From Zeus faber (lineage: Eukaryota > Chordata > Actinopteri > Zeiformes > Zeidae): a stretch of DNA of 64,000 nt. The notes below the pieces were generated by a model. The model searched no databases. It saw nothing but the letters and a program-made list of their open reading frames with translations, and was not told the origin of the DNA. This document shows positions 38,015 to 50,875 of this stretch, one piece after another. The stretch's first letter is position 1. Each line of letters begins with the position of its first letter. The translations under genes were made by a program, and so were the position numbers. The stretch spans positions 18,761,636 to 18,825,635 of the forward strand of contig OY482851.1 of NCBI GenBank assembly GCA_960531495.1, read 5' to 3'.

Positions 38015-39005
38015 AATAAATGTTTTTTGTAATAACTAACTGAAATAAAAATTATTTCAAACCACAAAATAGCTGTGACAGTGCTTTTCCCTTGTCCCGT
38101 TCTCTCAAATGATGCTTGAAGTTGGGTTTACCTGACTGGAAAAAAGTAGTTACCGGCATCCAAAGACCATTATCATGGGTCTTAAAATGATGTGTACTCC
38201 TTGTAAACCTCATGCGGGAAATCAGAACTTTAAGCAATGTAAGAAGATTTTCGGCCACCGCTACCGGTGGTGATTCATGAGCCTGTTAGGCTAAAACACT
38301 ATGACTCGTGGAAAACTTTATATGCTGTTATATATTCTTGAAATCTTTGTAAATCGAAATAAAATACCTCCTTCAAGGCTAAGTCATTCATGGCATAGTC
38401 AGCCAAGAGGAGCTGGTCTTCTATACCCAGGTAAGGAGTTTTTCCTGTTTTCCACATTGTACACTAACATACAGTACAGTTATCTGCAAACATTGCAAAA
38501 ATAACCTTCCTATGTATGAATTTAACTAGACCAGGACATCTGCTCTCTCTGTCCCAGATTCAACCCATAAAGAAAACCGAATAGGCAGAAGAGGAGGAGG
38601 CTCTTATTTTCTAAGAAACAGGTCAAAAATGAATAGTAAACCACTTCTCTGTAACCGGTCTGTCTATAAGGAGGTATCTACACCTCGCCATGCACTCTCT
38701 CTCTCGCCCGATTTTTTACATCGGTGAAGGAGCTCAGACACGTGGAAAAAAGGTTTAAACGGCGAAAAGCACAGTGCAGCTATCTGATCCCAAATACAGA
38801 GAAAGAAAGGGCAAAAAGAAGGAAGGGGACACAGATAAGAAAATGCGAAAAGAGGCGGAGGCGAGAAACCGACGAGGCCCAAACTGGACATTTTGAACAG
38901 TGTGTCTGTTTGTCCTTTCGTCAAATGTTGTCTTGTGCCGGTGAGGACAATAGGGTGAGTTAAGCTATTGCTGAGTATTTTACTGAGTTATTAGGAACTT
39001 CTCAC

Positions 39006-39161
39006 CTTATCTTTTCCTTGCTTTTCATCCTGGTACACGATCCACCGCTCGCCATCGTTGCTGTACGCCACTTTGTAAGAGCCCACGAACTGGACGTGGC
39101 CGAAGTCTTTGGCTCCCTGCGTGATGACACCGGTGATCTTGGTGGGAACCAGCATGTCCAC
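39006..39161 (-). CDS. edil3: edil3 exon: first half of C2 discoidin domain core
   Basis: It encodes 52 residues, [20 protein letters not shown] then [20 protein letters not shown] and [34 protein letters not shown] is the conserved F5/8 type C core of EDIL3. The exon is phase 0 on both sides and has exactly the same length (156 bp) as the equivalent C1 exon at 58401-58246, reflecting the ancient duplication of the discoidin domain. The acceptor (CAG at 39164-39162) follows a run of C. The donor is AAG|GTGAG. The pyrimidine tract merges into (TC)n and (TATC)n arrays. Confidence 0.97.
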
Positions 39162-39216
39162 CTGGGGGGGGGGGAGGTAGGGTGAGAGACAAAGCGGTAG
39201 AGAGGTAGTGAGAACG

Positions 39217-39223
39217 TGAGAGA

Positions 39224-39262
<39 letters not shown>
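39217..39262. repeat. (AG)n tract next to edil3 acceptor
   Basis: GA repeat with one GATA interruption. On the transcribed minus strand it is a (TC)n pyrimidine tract starting about 55 bases before the acceptor. Confidence 0.93.
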
Positions 39263-39306
39263 GGGGAAAGAAACGTATGATAGACACCATTTTTATTCCC
39301 TATAAA

Positions 39307-39307
<1 letters not shown>

Positions 39308-39400
<93 letters not shown>

Positions 39401-39405
39401 GGATG

Positions 39406-39436
<31 letters not shown>

Positions 39437-39437
39437 G

Positions 39438-39487
<50 letters not shown>

Positions 39488-39520
39488 CAGATAGACGGAT
39501 GGACGGACGGACAGACAGAT
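39308..39520. repeat. (GATA)n microsatellite
   Basis: GATA units with GATG variants, ending in a degenerate GACA/GACG section at about 39485-39520. It directly adjoins the LINE-type tail at 39525-39580. Confidence 0.97.
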
Positions 39521-39524
39521 AGAC

Positions 39525-39585
39525 ATTCCTTTGTGACACTGCAGGGAAATTGCAGTGTCACAGCGGCTCACATCAAAAATAGGAG
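39525..39585 (-). repeat. LINE/SINE-type 3' tail seeding the (TATC)n array
   Basis: On the minus strand this reads TTTGATGTGAGCCGCTGTGA, CACTGCAATTTCCCTGC and then, after a short stretch, the (TATC)n tail. The plus strand at 43525-43575 carries the same order (CATGTGAGCGGCTGTAACAC, TGCCATTTCCCCTTGGGAAT) before its own (TATC)n array. Both arrays therefore appear to be the tails of one retroelement family. Confidence 0.65.
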
Positions 39586-40503
39586 TTAATAAAAAGTAAT
39601 AAAAATAAAAAGGGGAAAAAAATATATCCATATGTGACACATCTAAAAAATTATCGATAGGACTAAATATACAACAAACCTGGATAAGGTGGAGGAACAT
39701 GAGGTGAGAGGTGTCGCATTTTTACAATTCAGTCAGCATCTTTTTTCTTTACTTTTAACATTGCAAAAGATTTATAAAGAGATCGCAGAGTCGGCCGCGA
39801 GACAAAGTCGGCTTGAATTATTTACGGGATATTGAGCAACGAGGCTGAGCCCACAACCTTTGCCTCAGCAGAACAGAAATCGCAGGACGCAGCAGCTTCC
39901 AGCTCCACGCAGGTTCATTTTTAACACGCTCTTATTTGTTGCAAACAGTCTACAGCACAGTACACGGGAAACTAAGCCGTAAATACACAGGCCGTTACTT
40001 TTACTGACATTTCAAGGAGGAGGATTTCAATTATTGCTTCATAATTTACTGTAGAGGATGTACACAGCGCTACTTTCATAATGAAGGCCCCGGAATGAAT
40101 AATAACAAAGATGTCGGACGTGCACCTACACACACTCACACTCAAGCACACCGCAATTAGGTCCAATTAACTCAGCGGCTTAGACTGAGACCACCTCACT
40201 TTTTACATGTTAAGTATGTAAAATGAATAATGCATGTGAACAACTACAAATCACTTTAATAGAGTGTAGACAAACCTAATAGGAAGCGTGAGACGTCCGA
40301 TCTAGGGCAGCAGTGAAAACTGTTGGTATATTTAAAGGAAGATCAAGGGAGTTACTGTATATGGGCCAAGTCACAGGATTATGAAACTCAGAGATTCCCC
40401 TTTTATAGTTTAGCATTAATCTGTGTGAGCAGTGCAGTGCAGTTACACAGAATCACAGAGGGAGAGTTAAATACCATGTTGACAGTTTTGTAGTGGATTT
40501 CTA

Positions 40504-40583
40504 CAGCCTTCTTCAGGAGACATGATGCTGATAATATAACTTTCCCTCAGGGAATGGCGAGCGTAAACTCCTGAAGAAGGCTG
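40504..40583. repeat. Hairpin with 16-bp perfect arms
   Basis: CAGCCTTCTTCAGGAG (40504-40519) and CTCCTGAAGAAGGCTG (40568-40583), 48 bases apart. Similarity continues outward with gaps (GACAGTTT at 40480 side, AAACTGTC at 40604 side). Probably the end structure of an unknown palindromic repeat. Confidence 0.8.
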
Positions 40584-40860
40584 TACTGTAGATCAACGCC
40601 CTGAAACTGTCGAGGTATTTAAGTACTACGCACTATGCACAAAGGTAAAGGTATCATAATTTTGTCTTTCAAAGAGTATCAAATAACATGTTATAGTTTT
40701 GTGTCTTATTAAAATATAAATTTATAACAATAACAATAAAAATAAATAGTACTATAAATGTATACATATACAGTACTAATAACAGATATTAGACAGATAT
40801 GTCCTTTCGAATCGTTGACAGGTGAATCGTGAGGCCAGTGAATATTCACACCTTTGATAT

Positions 40861-41021
<161 letters not shown>

Positions 41022-43405
41022 AATATATTAATATATTAATATATAATAGATATAATAGATTTTAAATATTATTATAGGAAATTATAACTTTATTGTTATG
41101 GAGTTTTATTCAAATTATTTATTCAAGAATTCAAAATTCTGGCTACAGAATAGAATTCTACTGCTGTATGTCATCCAACATATTGAACGGTCAGTGAAAT
41201 ATATTTTTATCCAAACTACACTTTGAATCTTACCGTATGTACAGAGTGACAAAGGGAGGCCCAGTCGATGTAAAGACATATAGAAAACAAAAATAAAGGC
41301 ACGACTATGAAGATTTTTGAGCTGAGCTCACAACATGGACCCGATACATCACACTAATTGGCCCAGTTACAGGCCAGCGTGCACTGTGTCACAGAGACAA
41401 TTAGACAAAGCAATGCACGTACATGCTAAACAAGCAAAGAAATATAAGAAACAAAAATATACATCGTGTTACTCTACATTCCATTCTTCTCCTGATTTTA
41501 ACAAATTATTGCACCACACTACGTTCGCTGCAGTGGTATTGTAAGAATCCAATTTAAACCACCAAACCTCAACTCACATGCTCTGGAGGTGGGCTCACAG
41601 AAAGTAAAGCCATACTATACAGAGTCCAACACAAATTGATGGTTTATTAATAATTATAATAATAATAATTCAAGTGAACACTTTTCCTTGAAGTGTTGAC
41701 TCGCTGTCACTCAGGTACAGTACGATCAGGAGCTATTACTGTACACAGCGGTATAATAAGTGTGACTCGTGTTGATGTGGGTGAGCGTTGCTTTTTTATT
41801 CTTGTATGTAATTATGTGCAATAACCACAGGCCATGTTAGGTGGTGCAAAAAATAACCTCAGCTTTTTCCCTGCTATGTGAAACTTGCATTCCTTGAGAA
41901 GCTATATGGCTAATTGTGCCCAATGTGAAATTAACATTAACATTCTAAATTAAACATAAACTTGAAATTAACTCAAAATAAAACGTTAAAAAATCATTTC
42001 AATCGTTAAACTAAATTCTTTGTTATTTTTAGGTTTGTAGTATATTTCTATCTGTTTTCTATTTTCATTATGAGACATTTCTCATCATACTACAAGATAC
42101 ACACAAATTACCAACACAAATATAAAATTGAATTGATGAATTAAAAGTTTAAATTAGTAAGAAATAAGATTTTCTTACTAAAAAAGTGGAATAAGATACT
42201 GTAATAACACCGTAATTTCACTGTAATAAGCCTCAAAAACATGAGAATCTGACATCTCACGCTTTCATCACGACTAATAGCTATCACTTTCAGAGTGACT
42301 GGAACTAATCAATTACATGACTTTTGATCATGCAACACAATGTCAAATTTCCCTTATTTATTCTTTCGAAGTGGAATTTTAAAAATGTTCAAATCGGCCA
42401 GCCGTGAGTGGTCGAAAAACGCTGGTCTAACGAACTGCTCCTGTCTGGTTCGGGAAGGTGGGTGGTTTCAATGGTGAATAGGAACCACTTAAAACGGAAC
42501 AAAAAAAAAATCACCCTGGAGAAGAGGTCCTTAGTTCACGATTTTTCATTATAAAAAAGAACCGAGTTTGTCTCCGCAGAGTATAAGTATAGGAATAGAA
42601 TAGAGTATAAAAAATACAAGGTTACATGGTGTCTTTATAATCTCCGTCCATGGCGTGTTTTTTTAAACTTAAGCAGAGTGTTCCAACAATTTGACTGATT
42701 AATAGCGTTGTTTACCAAGTTGGCCATATCTAGGGAGTAGTATCTGGAAAGTACCGCTCATGCTGACCTCCAGCTCCTTAGCACACAATAACAGTGAAGC
42801 AATCCTTAGCGCACAATAATGGAGGTGAATACATTTCCACGACAACATCTTTTCATCATGGCAACAACGGCACAACTTCCCCTGAATGAAGCATCCGTAG
42901 AGACAGCATGGAGATACCAGCTGCTGGGAAGGGTTCCCGCAGCCCCTGCAGCCACTCGCGTTGGGAGGCTTTGATTATCCTCCGAAACGCAGAGCGCTCG
43001 GGTAGTTATCTCATTCCTGCCGAACGGTCGGTGCCGACACCCAGAAACAAAGGCTCCCGCGAGCAGGGGGGACCTGTAATGGCCGTCACAGGTACAGCGG
43101 TCAAAAGATACCAGCACCCGCAGCGCCGCACGCCTTCCACGCTTTGATTTGATGGACCAAACAGAATTAGAGGGGGGTGGAGAGCTTGTTAGAGAGAGGG
43201 CTTCTCCTCTTGTTTTCTTTTTTCTCTCTCCTTTTTCTTTCATGGCATCCAAGTTCCCCAATTCCCCATCTCCCGATAACCATGCCTGGAATGTGTGGAA
43301 TGTGTATAAGAGCCACCCGAGGTTGAGGGAAGTACTGTAAAAGGAACGGAAGGTCAATGGAAATAAGAATCTCAGAGAGAATATTGAGGTTTATTGTATA
43401 GTGCA

Positions 43406-43406
<1 letters not shown>

Positions 43407-43470
<64 letters not shown>

Positions 43471-43471
43471 C
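43407..43471. repeat. (ATT)n microsatellite
   Basis: About 21 ATT units ending in CAT variants. Confidence 0.95.
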
Positions 43472-43524
43472 ATTATCATCATAATGTTGGTTTTTTTATT
43501 GCTTTTAATCATTATTGCCTATTG

Positions 43525-44149
<625 letters not shown>

Positions 44150-44610
44150 AAAAAATAAATAATTATGCTTCATTTTTATTTTATTTTTAAATATTCCTTG
44201 TTGTTGAGTCTGAATCTTAGATATGTAAGACATAATGGTAAGTAAAACAATAGTAAGTAAATAAGTACATTCACAGAGTCCCATGTCATGCATTTGAAGT
44301 GGCGCTGCCTTTGGAAGATGAAAAAAAGAAACAAAAAAGAAGATACAGGAGTGAGAGGCAGCTTTATTCTCTGCTCATCAAAATACAAAAAAAAACAACC
44401 CAAAAAACTGCGTTCCTATTTACTGTTGGAATAATATACTAAAATTCATATTATCTCAGAAGGATACAAAACAGCCCTGATCCATGACAAAAAATATTAA
44501 CCTTTCTAATAACTCCAGTATGCTATAAACTGTGAGCGCCACAGCTTCCCTTCCATGTGATACTGGACACTCATTTGGGCGTAACTGAATTAATTCGTCG
44601 ACAGGAACTA

Positions 44611-44763
<153 letters not shown>

Positions 44764-45195
44764 TCAGTACAGCAATGAGCCCAAAAAGCCACATGTATCA
44801 TTTTTAATAAGGCTCAAAGGCCAAACCGCGTGATCTGGTTTTGGTAGATATAGCTGCAATAACAGTGTGTCCTCACTAACAACAACTTTAAATCCAATTT
44901 TAGTTTTTGGGATTTTATTGTCTCTATTTTCGGGTTTTGCAAAATACTAAGAATATGGGGAGACACCTTTCTGCTAAGGCCTTAAAAGCCGACGAATAAC
45001 TGTAACACATGTTTTTGAATTTGTCAATTAGAAACATTTTGAAAAGACCGAAGCGCTATCGCTTTAAGATGGAAATAACAAATTCAAAGATTTGGCAAAA
45101 TTAAGTAACTTTCACAAGTTGTCCACTTACCAGGAGACCATTTTAAGGAATGTTTCTCATCACATCACCATATACAGTATATATATATATATATT

Positions 45196-45350
45196 AGAGG
45201 TGTGGAAATCTCTAGATTTTAAGATGCATCGCGATGCGGATGTGGACAATTCTGCAATCGATGCGTGATCGTGACAGAACATATCGGGAGATTGGAAATA
45301 TAATTAGGCCTACACGAAAAAAAAAAAAAAGAGCGGACCCTTCCATTCAT
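45196..45350. repeat. End of a fish hAT-like dispersed repeat (tentative)
   Basis: GAGGTGTGGAAATCTCTAG followed by GATGCATCGCGATGC and CAATCGATGCGTGATCG resembles the left end of a common teleost non-autonomous repeat. The opposite end was not located. Confidence 0.35.
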
Positions 45351-45489
45351 TTCTAATTAACAGATCTGATTGCAATGAGAATAACAGCCTGAACAAAATG
45401 TAATTATCTCCATCATGTTTGGGAAGCTCCGGTGACGGCCAATCAGAAGCCGCGCCGCAGGACGTGCCGAGCGCTCCACCCGCGATGAT

Positions 45490-46015
45490 GTCAGGGAGTT
45501 TACGGAAGTGGCGACGAACTTCATTGCTAAGCTAGTGGACGATGTGGCTCCCATGGTAACCAGGCGATACCGTGGGTTGACAAATCCACTAAATGCGTGC
45601 ACTGCTGCTTACGCGGTGGAACACGGAAGATTACAACTGAGGAGGGCTGTGAAAGAGGCAAAGCGTCGGTACAGGGATAGAGTGAGAGTCTCCATTCCAG
45701 CTGTCTGCCACTAGACACATGTGGCAGGGATTACGGACGATTATGGACTACAGGGGCAGAGCTACCACCACGGTGAATGCTTACGCTTTCCCGTCAGCCC
45801 CCTGGTTTGCCGGAGGTGAGCGCACACTGAGCATCTCAGAGCACGATGTGAGCGGGAGGGCTCTGAGACGGGTGAACACCAGGGAAGCAGCCGGTCCGGA
45901 CGGCATCCCCCGACATGTTCTGAAGACCTGTGCCGACCTGCATCCCCAGGGTTCACCATCATATTAAACCACTCCCTGGCGCAGGCCTTGGTGGCCATAT
46001 TGAAAATTGGGGATG
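45490..46015 (+). mobile_element. LINE fragment (L2/CR1-like) with start of the reverse transcriptase
   Basis: Frame pieces read FIAKLVDDVAPMV, then RRAVKEAKRRYRDRV (45508-45714), then MWQGLRTIMDYRGR and ALRRVNTREAAGPDGIPRHV followed by LKTCAD (45719-45940), then ILNHSLAQALVAILK (from about 45961). This is the order in L2/CR1-type LINE proteins: a linker ending in REAKRxY, VWQGIxxxTDYRG, and the first reverse-transcriptase motif with NPRKAAGPDGIPGRVLKDCAD. Two frame changes and truncation at both ends make it a dead copy, inserted in an edil3 intron on the opposite strand. Confidence 0.8.
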
Positions 46016-46076
46016 CGATACATTGAGATGCATGGAGAACGTGCATATATGTACATATATATACTTATATATTTTT

Positions 46077-46788
46077 TTAAGGGTGTAACGATTCACCGAT
46101 GTGAATCGGAAACTGGTTTTAACGTTAAAGATGCGACTACATTGATAGGCTGACCCCTGGATCGATCGAAATGTACCAAGAACCGGTCGATGGCCCATTC
46201 TAAAGTTACAAATCATCATCTTTGTTGCTAATTCTACTTTAGTATAAACGAAGCTGCTGCGGAAGACTCACTGATCTAACGTCCTCTCTCTTTCTCTCTT
46301 TTTCCCACTGTCTCTCCGCACACGCCCCCGCACCAGATTGCGTGCACATTCCCTCCTGCGAGACCTGTGAACCGCCCGCAGTAAAACACATTATAACCGA
46401 CAATTAACAATACTCCAACGCATCCAAGGTCATTACAATATTATATTACACAATACTTTATCAGAATCACAATATATTAGATATTATTATATCTAAATGC
46501 CATAAAGTAACAGGAATACTTGGGATTCCCTGGTTTTATGAAATATATCTATTTGAAGCTAAATAACGCCACTTTTATAGAATTGGCCTATTTTTATTTA
46601 TAATGGTAAAAGAATGTCTACATTGAACAAAATTAAGAACTGTAATTAGATTGCATCGTATTGCATCGCAGCAAATCGAATCGCACCACATCGTTCTGTA
46701 TTCAAATGTATCATTCCGAATCATATCGTAGCCCATGTAGCTGGGTACTTACTAGATCGTATTATAAGGGAGGGATGCACACCCTTAA
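46077..46788. mobile_element. TTAA-flanked repeat with inverted GGGTGT/ACACCC ends
   Basis: TTAA (46077-46080) is followed by GGGTGTAACGATTCACC. The other end reads GATGCACACCC and then TTAA (46785-46788). The inside is rich in ATCG and GCATCG motifs typical of fish non-autonomous DNA transposons. TTAA at both ends would fit a piggyBac-type target duplication, but the TTAA could also belong to the terminal repeats of a hAT-like element. No open frame of note. Confidence 0.45.
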
Positions 46789-46881
46789 TAGATATATATG
46801 TACATTTAATTAAAAGAAGTGGACACATACAACCCACCGTCCTCTCAATATGGCCTCGTGTCCCAGTTATCAATCTGTGGC

Positions 46882-46903
46882 CGCCAGTTGAGAACCACTG
46901 ACA
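46882..46903. repeat. hAT-type terminal repeat remnant
   Basis: GCCAGTTGAGAACCACTG is the reverse form of the vertebrate hAT end CAGTGGTTCTCAACTGG. No body or second end was recognised nearby. Confidence 0.45.
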
Positions 46904-48571
46904 AATCTCTTAATTGAAGACGAAGCTTATGCACACGGTCTGCAGTTTAAAACAAATTAAATAAAGCCATGTTGAGAAAATAGGGCGACGGCATTTCTTT
47001 TTTTTTTTATCTTTGGGAACCAAATTGTGAATAAAACTTATTTCAACTGTGAATGAAATATTCATATTTATGTGTGTTTGTGGCAAAGTTTAAATAAACC
47101 ACTTGGATTGATTTAATGAAGAAAGCTTTTCATGTTAATTTAAGTGCCGGTAAAGCAGAATGACCATATTCCACAGAGCTTCAGATAAATGAGGCTTTGC
47201 TGTAATTTCAAACATTTATCATTATGCAAGCAAATTTAATGTGTAAAATGTTCAAATTAGACACATTTTCGTAATACCGTAACAAAAAATCCTATTAAAA
47301 TGCAGATTAACTCGTCACCTGTTTATTATTGATATTATAGATTTCTTTCCACGTTTCTAGCACCGTACGCATTTTTTTTTTATCCTTTCACTTGTCCTCA
47401 GGAGCATAAAGTAATATCATATGCAATTCAAATTAAGTCCAACTCTGTGTTTACCTGGTAATATAAAGAGAAATAAGATGTCAGCATACTCTGCAAAAAA
47501 CATGCAGGTTGAACAGACGTTTTTTATTACACGTAAAAAAAACCAGCTCAATAAAGTGTTCTTTCAGGGGGATTATTAAAACATGATAAAGTTATTGACC
47601 TTGACTTCTCTGGTAATCAAAGGCAGCATTTCTCCCTCCCACCAAATCCAAATCCAGTTTATAAACGATGCAAAAATAATGCACATCCAGCTGGAATGCA
47701 GAACGGGACACTTAGCCACGATAAAAGAGGAGTTCATCCAGCGGAGTCGAGTCTAAAAACGAAGAGACGGGAGGAGTGGAGCGTGGAGTTCGGGATCATT
47801 TGGGAGGAACTTCACACTCTGGTTAACGCTCATTTTAACACCGCGGGTTATAGCTGCTTAGTCAGGTAACCTGAATAGAATGTCTCACTGATTTCCATGT
47901 ATTCTGTAATCAGAAGGGTGCTTTGTTGCCTTTTGGAATCAAAAACACACTGCACTGCAACTTGTGCAACTGTGGAATAAAACTGCAATATTCTGTAACA
48001 CTGTAAGACAATGGAATAACATTGGTAATAAGTCTAAACCATTATTTATTAGCCGTGTCCCAAACCATTGTGTACATATAATTGTTTTTATTCATTATGT
48101 ACAGAAATATCCACTAGTCATATTTACATTTACACCTAGTCAAAACTTGCTTTCTTATGCCACTTGTCTGTCTGCACTAAAATGCACCAACAATTACAGA
48201 GAAAAAAAATCTTTGCACACGGAAATGCATCTGGCCCAACGAACAGATTCTGATTCCACTTCACCGTGGTCCTACAGGTTTTGTAGGTCTTAATAAAGGT
48301 GAGCTAAAAATGCATTGGGCTGGTACACTTACAGCTCGAGCCGTACTTTGCTTTTCTCTTCCTTCCCTCCCTCCCCCTCTGCCTCGTTTCCCCCTCCCTC
48401 CTTCTGCTCTCTTTCCCTCCCTCCTCACTCAGTGCATACAAAATGCATAACTTATTCACACATGTGCAAGTGGATGCTCTGCAGAACGCTCCATCAAACC
48501 TCTGTCTGCCGACTTAAAATAAGAACACAGTTTTGAAAAAAAACAACACAAAAACCCGCCAAAAAACAAAG

Positions 48572-48630
48572 GAACTGGAACTGATACATTAGCGCACCCT
48601 TGCCGTTTTGATCTTGCAACACAGCATGCA
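48572..48630 (+). repeat. Dispersed repeat family A, copy 2 (right end)
   Basis: GGAACTGGAACTGATACATT, then CGCACCCTTGCCGTTTTGAT and CTTGCAACACAGCATG. It matches the right end of copy 1 at about 4562-4618. Confidence 0.6.
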
Positions 48631-48897
48631 GATGCATGTCCAACAGCTCACTCCATAAAACGCATGCCATCCCTGGTGCATCACCAACTGGCTGAAACAG
48701 AGATTAGGGAGTGATGTAATAAAATTAAAAACATGAGGTTCGCCTCTTAGTCTCAGTCTCAGCGACTCGAGCCGCGGAGTCTTCCATCCCCGGATCACAG
48801 CTCAGTGCCGGGAAGTCATGAATCAATCTTGCCGAGATAAAGCTGACGCATACCTCCTATGTCTTCTGAGAGGGTCGAGCGAGGTACAGCGAGCGAG

Positions 48898-48919
48898 CGC
48901 GCGAGAGAGAGAGAGAGAT

Positions 48920-48951
<32 letters not shown>
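48898..48951. repeat. (GA)n microsatellite
   Basis: GA repeat with two GATA/GGGA interruptions. Confidence 0.93.
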
Positions 48952-48953
<2 letters not shown>

Positions 48954-49136
48954 AAGAAAGTGATGATGTTTAGGATGTTGCTGCTGGAGGACAAGAAAGC
49001 TTCCCAAGATAATGAAACACAAGCGTAAGACTGTTTTTCATCTACCGTGCCGCGGCGTTAGAGCTCGCTAGGTGCTAAATAATATTTTTTTAATATGATA
49101 AAAAATAAATAAACAATTGAAACTAGCGCCCTTCTA

Positions 49137-49225
49137 TTCATGCGTTGCAAGGTCAAAATTGCACGGCTGCCCTGATTCATGTAATCCATCAGTTTCAGAC
49201 GGAATGGCAGCTCTGTGTGAGAACT
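49137..49225 (-). repeat. Dispersed repeat family A, copy 3
   Basis: On the minus strand it reads GTCTGAAACTGATGGATTAC, then CAGGGCAGCCGTGCAATTTT and GACCTTGCAACGCATG. It is inverted relative to copy 2, about 0.5 kb away. Confidence 0.6.
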
Positions 49226-49244
49226 CTCGGCAGTAGTAGTAATG

Positions 49245-49440
49245 ATTTTTTTTAAGATTCGGTTCTTAACGAGTCACTCAGTAAAAAGAGTCGTTCTGTT
49301 TCCCGACTCTTTGTTCGTCTGATTCAGTCGGCGTAACGCACGATGAGCCACACAATACTTCCTGAATGATGAGCGGCGGTCAGAAGAGTCGGTCTGGGCT
49401 CTGAGTTCCCACGGGAATCATTTAATTCTGTCGAAACAAT
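49245..49440 (+). repeat. Dispersed repeat family B, copy 2
   Basis: AAGATTCGGTTCTTAACGAG followed by TCACTCAGTAAAAAGAGTCG and, further on, GTCAGAAGAGTCGGTC and GGAATCATTTAATTC. The last two motifs also occur in copy 3 (minus strand of about 59920-60000). Confidence 0.6.
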
Positions 49441-50829
49441 TCACTTCGATGGAACGCTTAGCGTAAATCAGTCACGTTCAGTGTGTCCTGCGTCAAATGC
49501 CTTGACATTGTTTTGCCGGGGACTTTAATTGAGTCCTCGGTAATAATTTCCAGTTGGTGCACCGAAGACCTTCCCACTCTTTTGTTGGAGTGACTCCAGC
49601 CTCCTGAGTCATTTCAATGATCTGTTTGCTGCGAATGAATCGTCGACTCTTGCATTCCTATCTATTAGCAGGCCATAATTATAAGCACAGTTTAATGGGT
49701 TTGTGGTGTTTTGTGAGGTATTTAGCAGTTAACAGGACGGCGGTGCACCGTGGGATTATGTCATTGTGAGGAGTGCGAAATAAGTTTAGGGAACCCTGCT
49801 CTCCGAAGGCGTCGGGACGGAGGGGACACTAAAACGCACCCAATCAAATCTGGAAACAGAAGGTTCAAGCATTCCCTCGCCAACTTCATTTGGAGGATAA
49901 TTGAATCAGAAATCCTAGCTGTGGGGGGAAACCGAATAAAAACAAGCAAAGAGGAAAAAGGCCACACTGGCCCCGGATTAAAATTCTCAGAAAGACTAAA
50001 ATACTGGAGCGAAAATCACATTAAAAAAAGATTGTTGTTGTTTATTTAATTAGTCCGCGGAGCCTGTTTCCAAATTATCCTTGGACTTCTCATGATTCTC
50101 GGTACTTGTTCTTGCGCAATATTGCTGTTGTGACATTAAAAATCTATTTGCATTTGCCGGAATCTAATTTGCCTGTGTAATTCATGTGATTTAATGAACG
50201 TGAACTCGCTTGAACAGAGCAGAACTGGTTTTGGCCGTCAGTTCATGTCGCCCTGCGGAGCCTTCGCTCAGAGCCGCGGCTCAACGGTCGTCTCTCCCGA
50301 CGAGGTTTCTTCAGAAAGTTTCGGCAAAACACCTCGACCACGGGCGAAGGTACGATCAATTCTGTGGATGTCCACGGCAATAAAGGCAAATATTGAGAAA
50401 GCACCGGGAAGCGGTTGGAATAGAGACTATAGCGGGAGTGATTAGAATTACAATCTGGAAAAAGATAAATATTTCTGTTTCTGCCGGGACGGCGATCATG
50501 ATGAGCAACATGGACGGGATCAGTGGGAAAGTAGCTGAAAAACAGAAAAGGCAAAGTCCCTCTTTACAGTAGACTTTCAAGTATATTTACTAAAGGAATT
50601 CATAGAAACCCTTCACGGATTTCCTTCGTGGAATCGAACTTGAAAGACAAACATGGCCCAACAAGCCTACTCGCCTCCTCCGAACCAAATGTAACTTTAC
50701 ATTTTTTCCCCCTCCATGCCTGTAATTTCACCCAGTGCCTTCAAATCCTTTCATGATCACCCCCCGTCTTCCAGATGATCAAAATCCGTCTTAAATCCTT
50801 TCACACTCGATTTCCCCCTCCCCCCTACC

Positions 50830-50831
<2 letters not shown>

Positions 50832-50873
<42 letters not shown>
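50832..50873. repeat. (CT)n microsatellite
   Basis: About 20 CT units. Confidence 0.93.

Positions 50874-50875
<2 letters not shown>

Larger units (their letters stand above)
30384..39005 (-). other. edil3 final intron (about 8.6 kb)
   Basis: The donor is GTGAG at 39005-39001 and the acceptor AG is at 30385-30384. Contents: repeat family B copy 1 (about 30512-30612), a possible dispersed repeat with a GC-rich core (about 31305-31640), (CT)n at 32213-32272, a C-run at 34344-34358, a SINE fragment at 34436-34570, a 131-bp tandem duplication at 37770-38014, and otherwise AT-rich sequence. No other exon was recognised in it. Confidence 0.85.

Noticed and set aside
42400-42425. A further hAT-type end (GGTCGAAAAACGCTGG)
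   Set aside because: Only loosely like the CTCAACC-type ends and without a partner or body.
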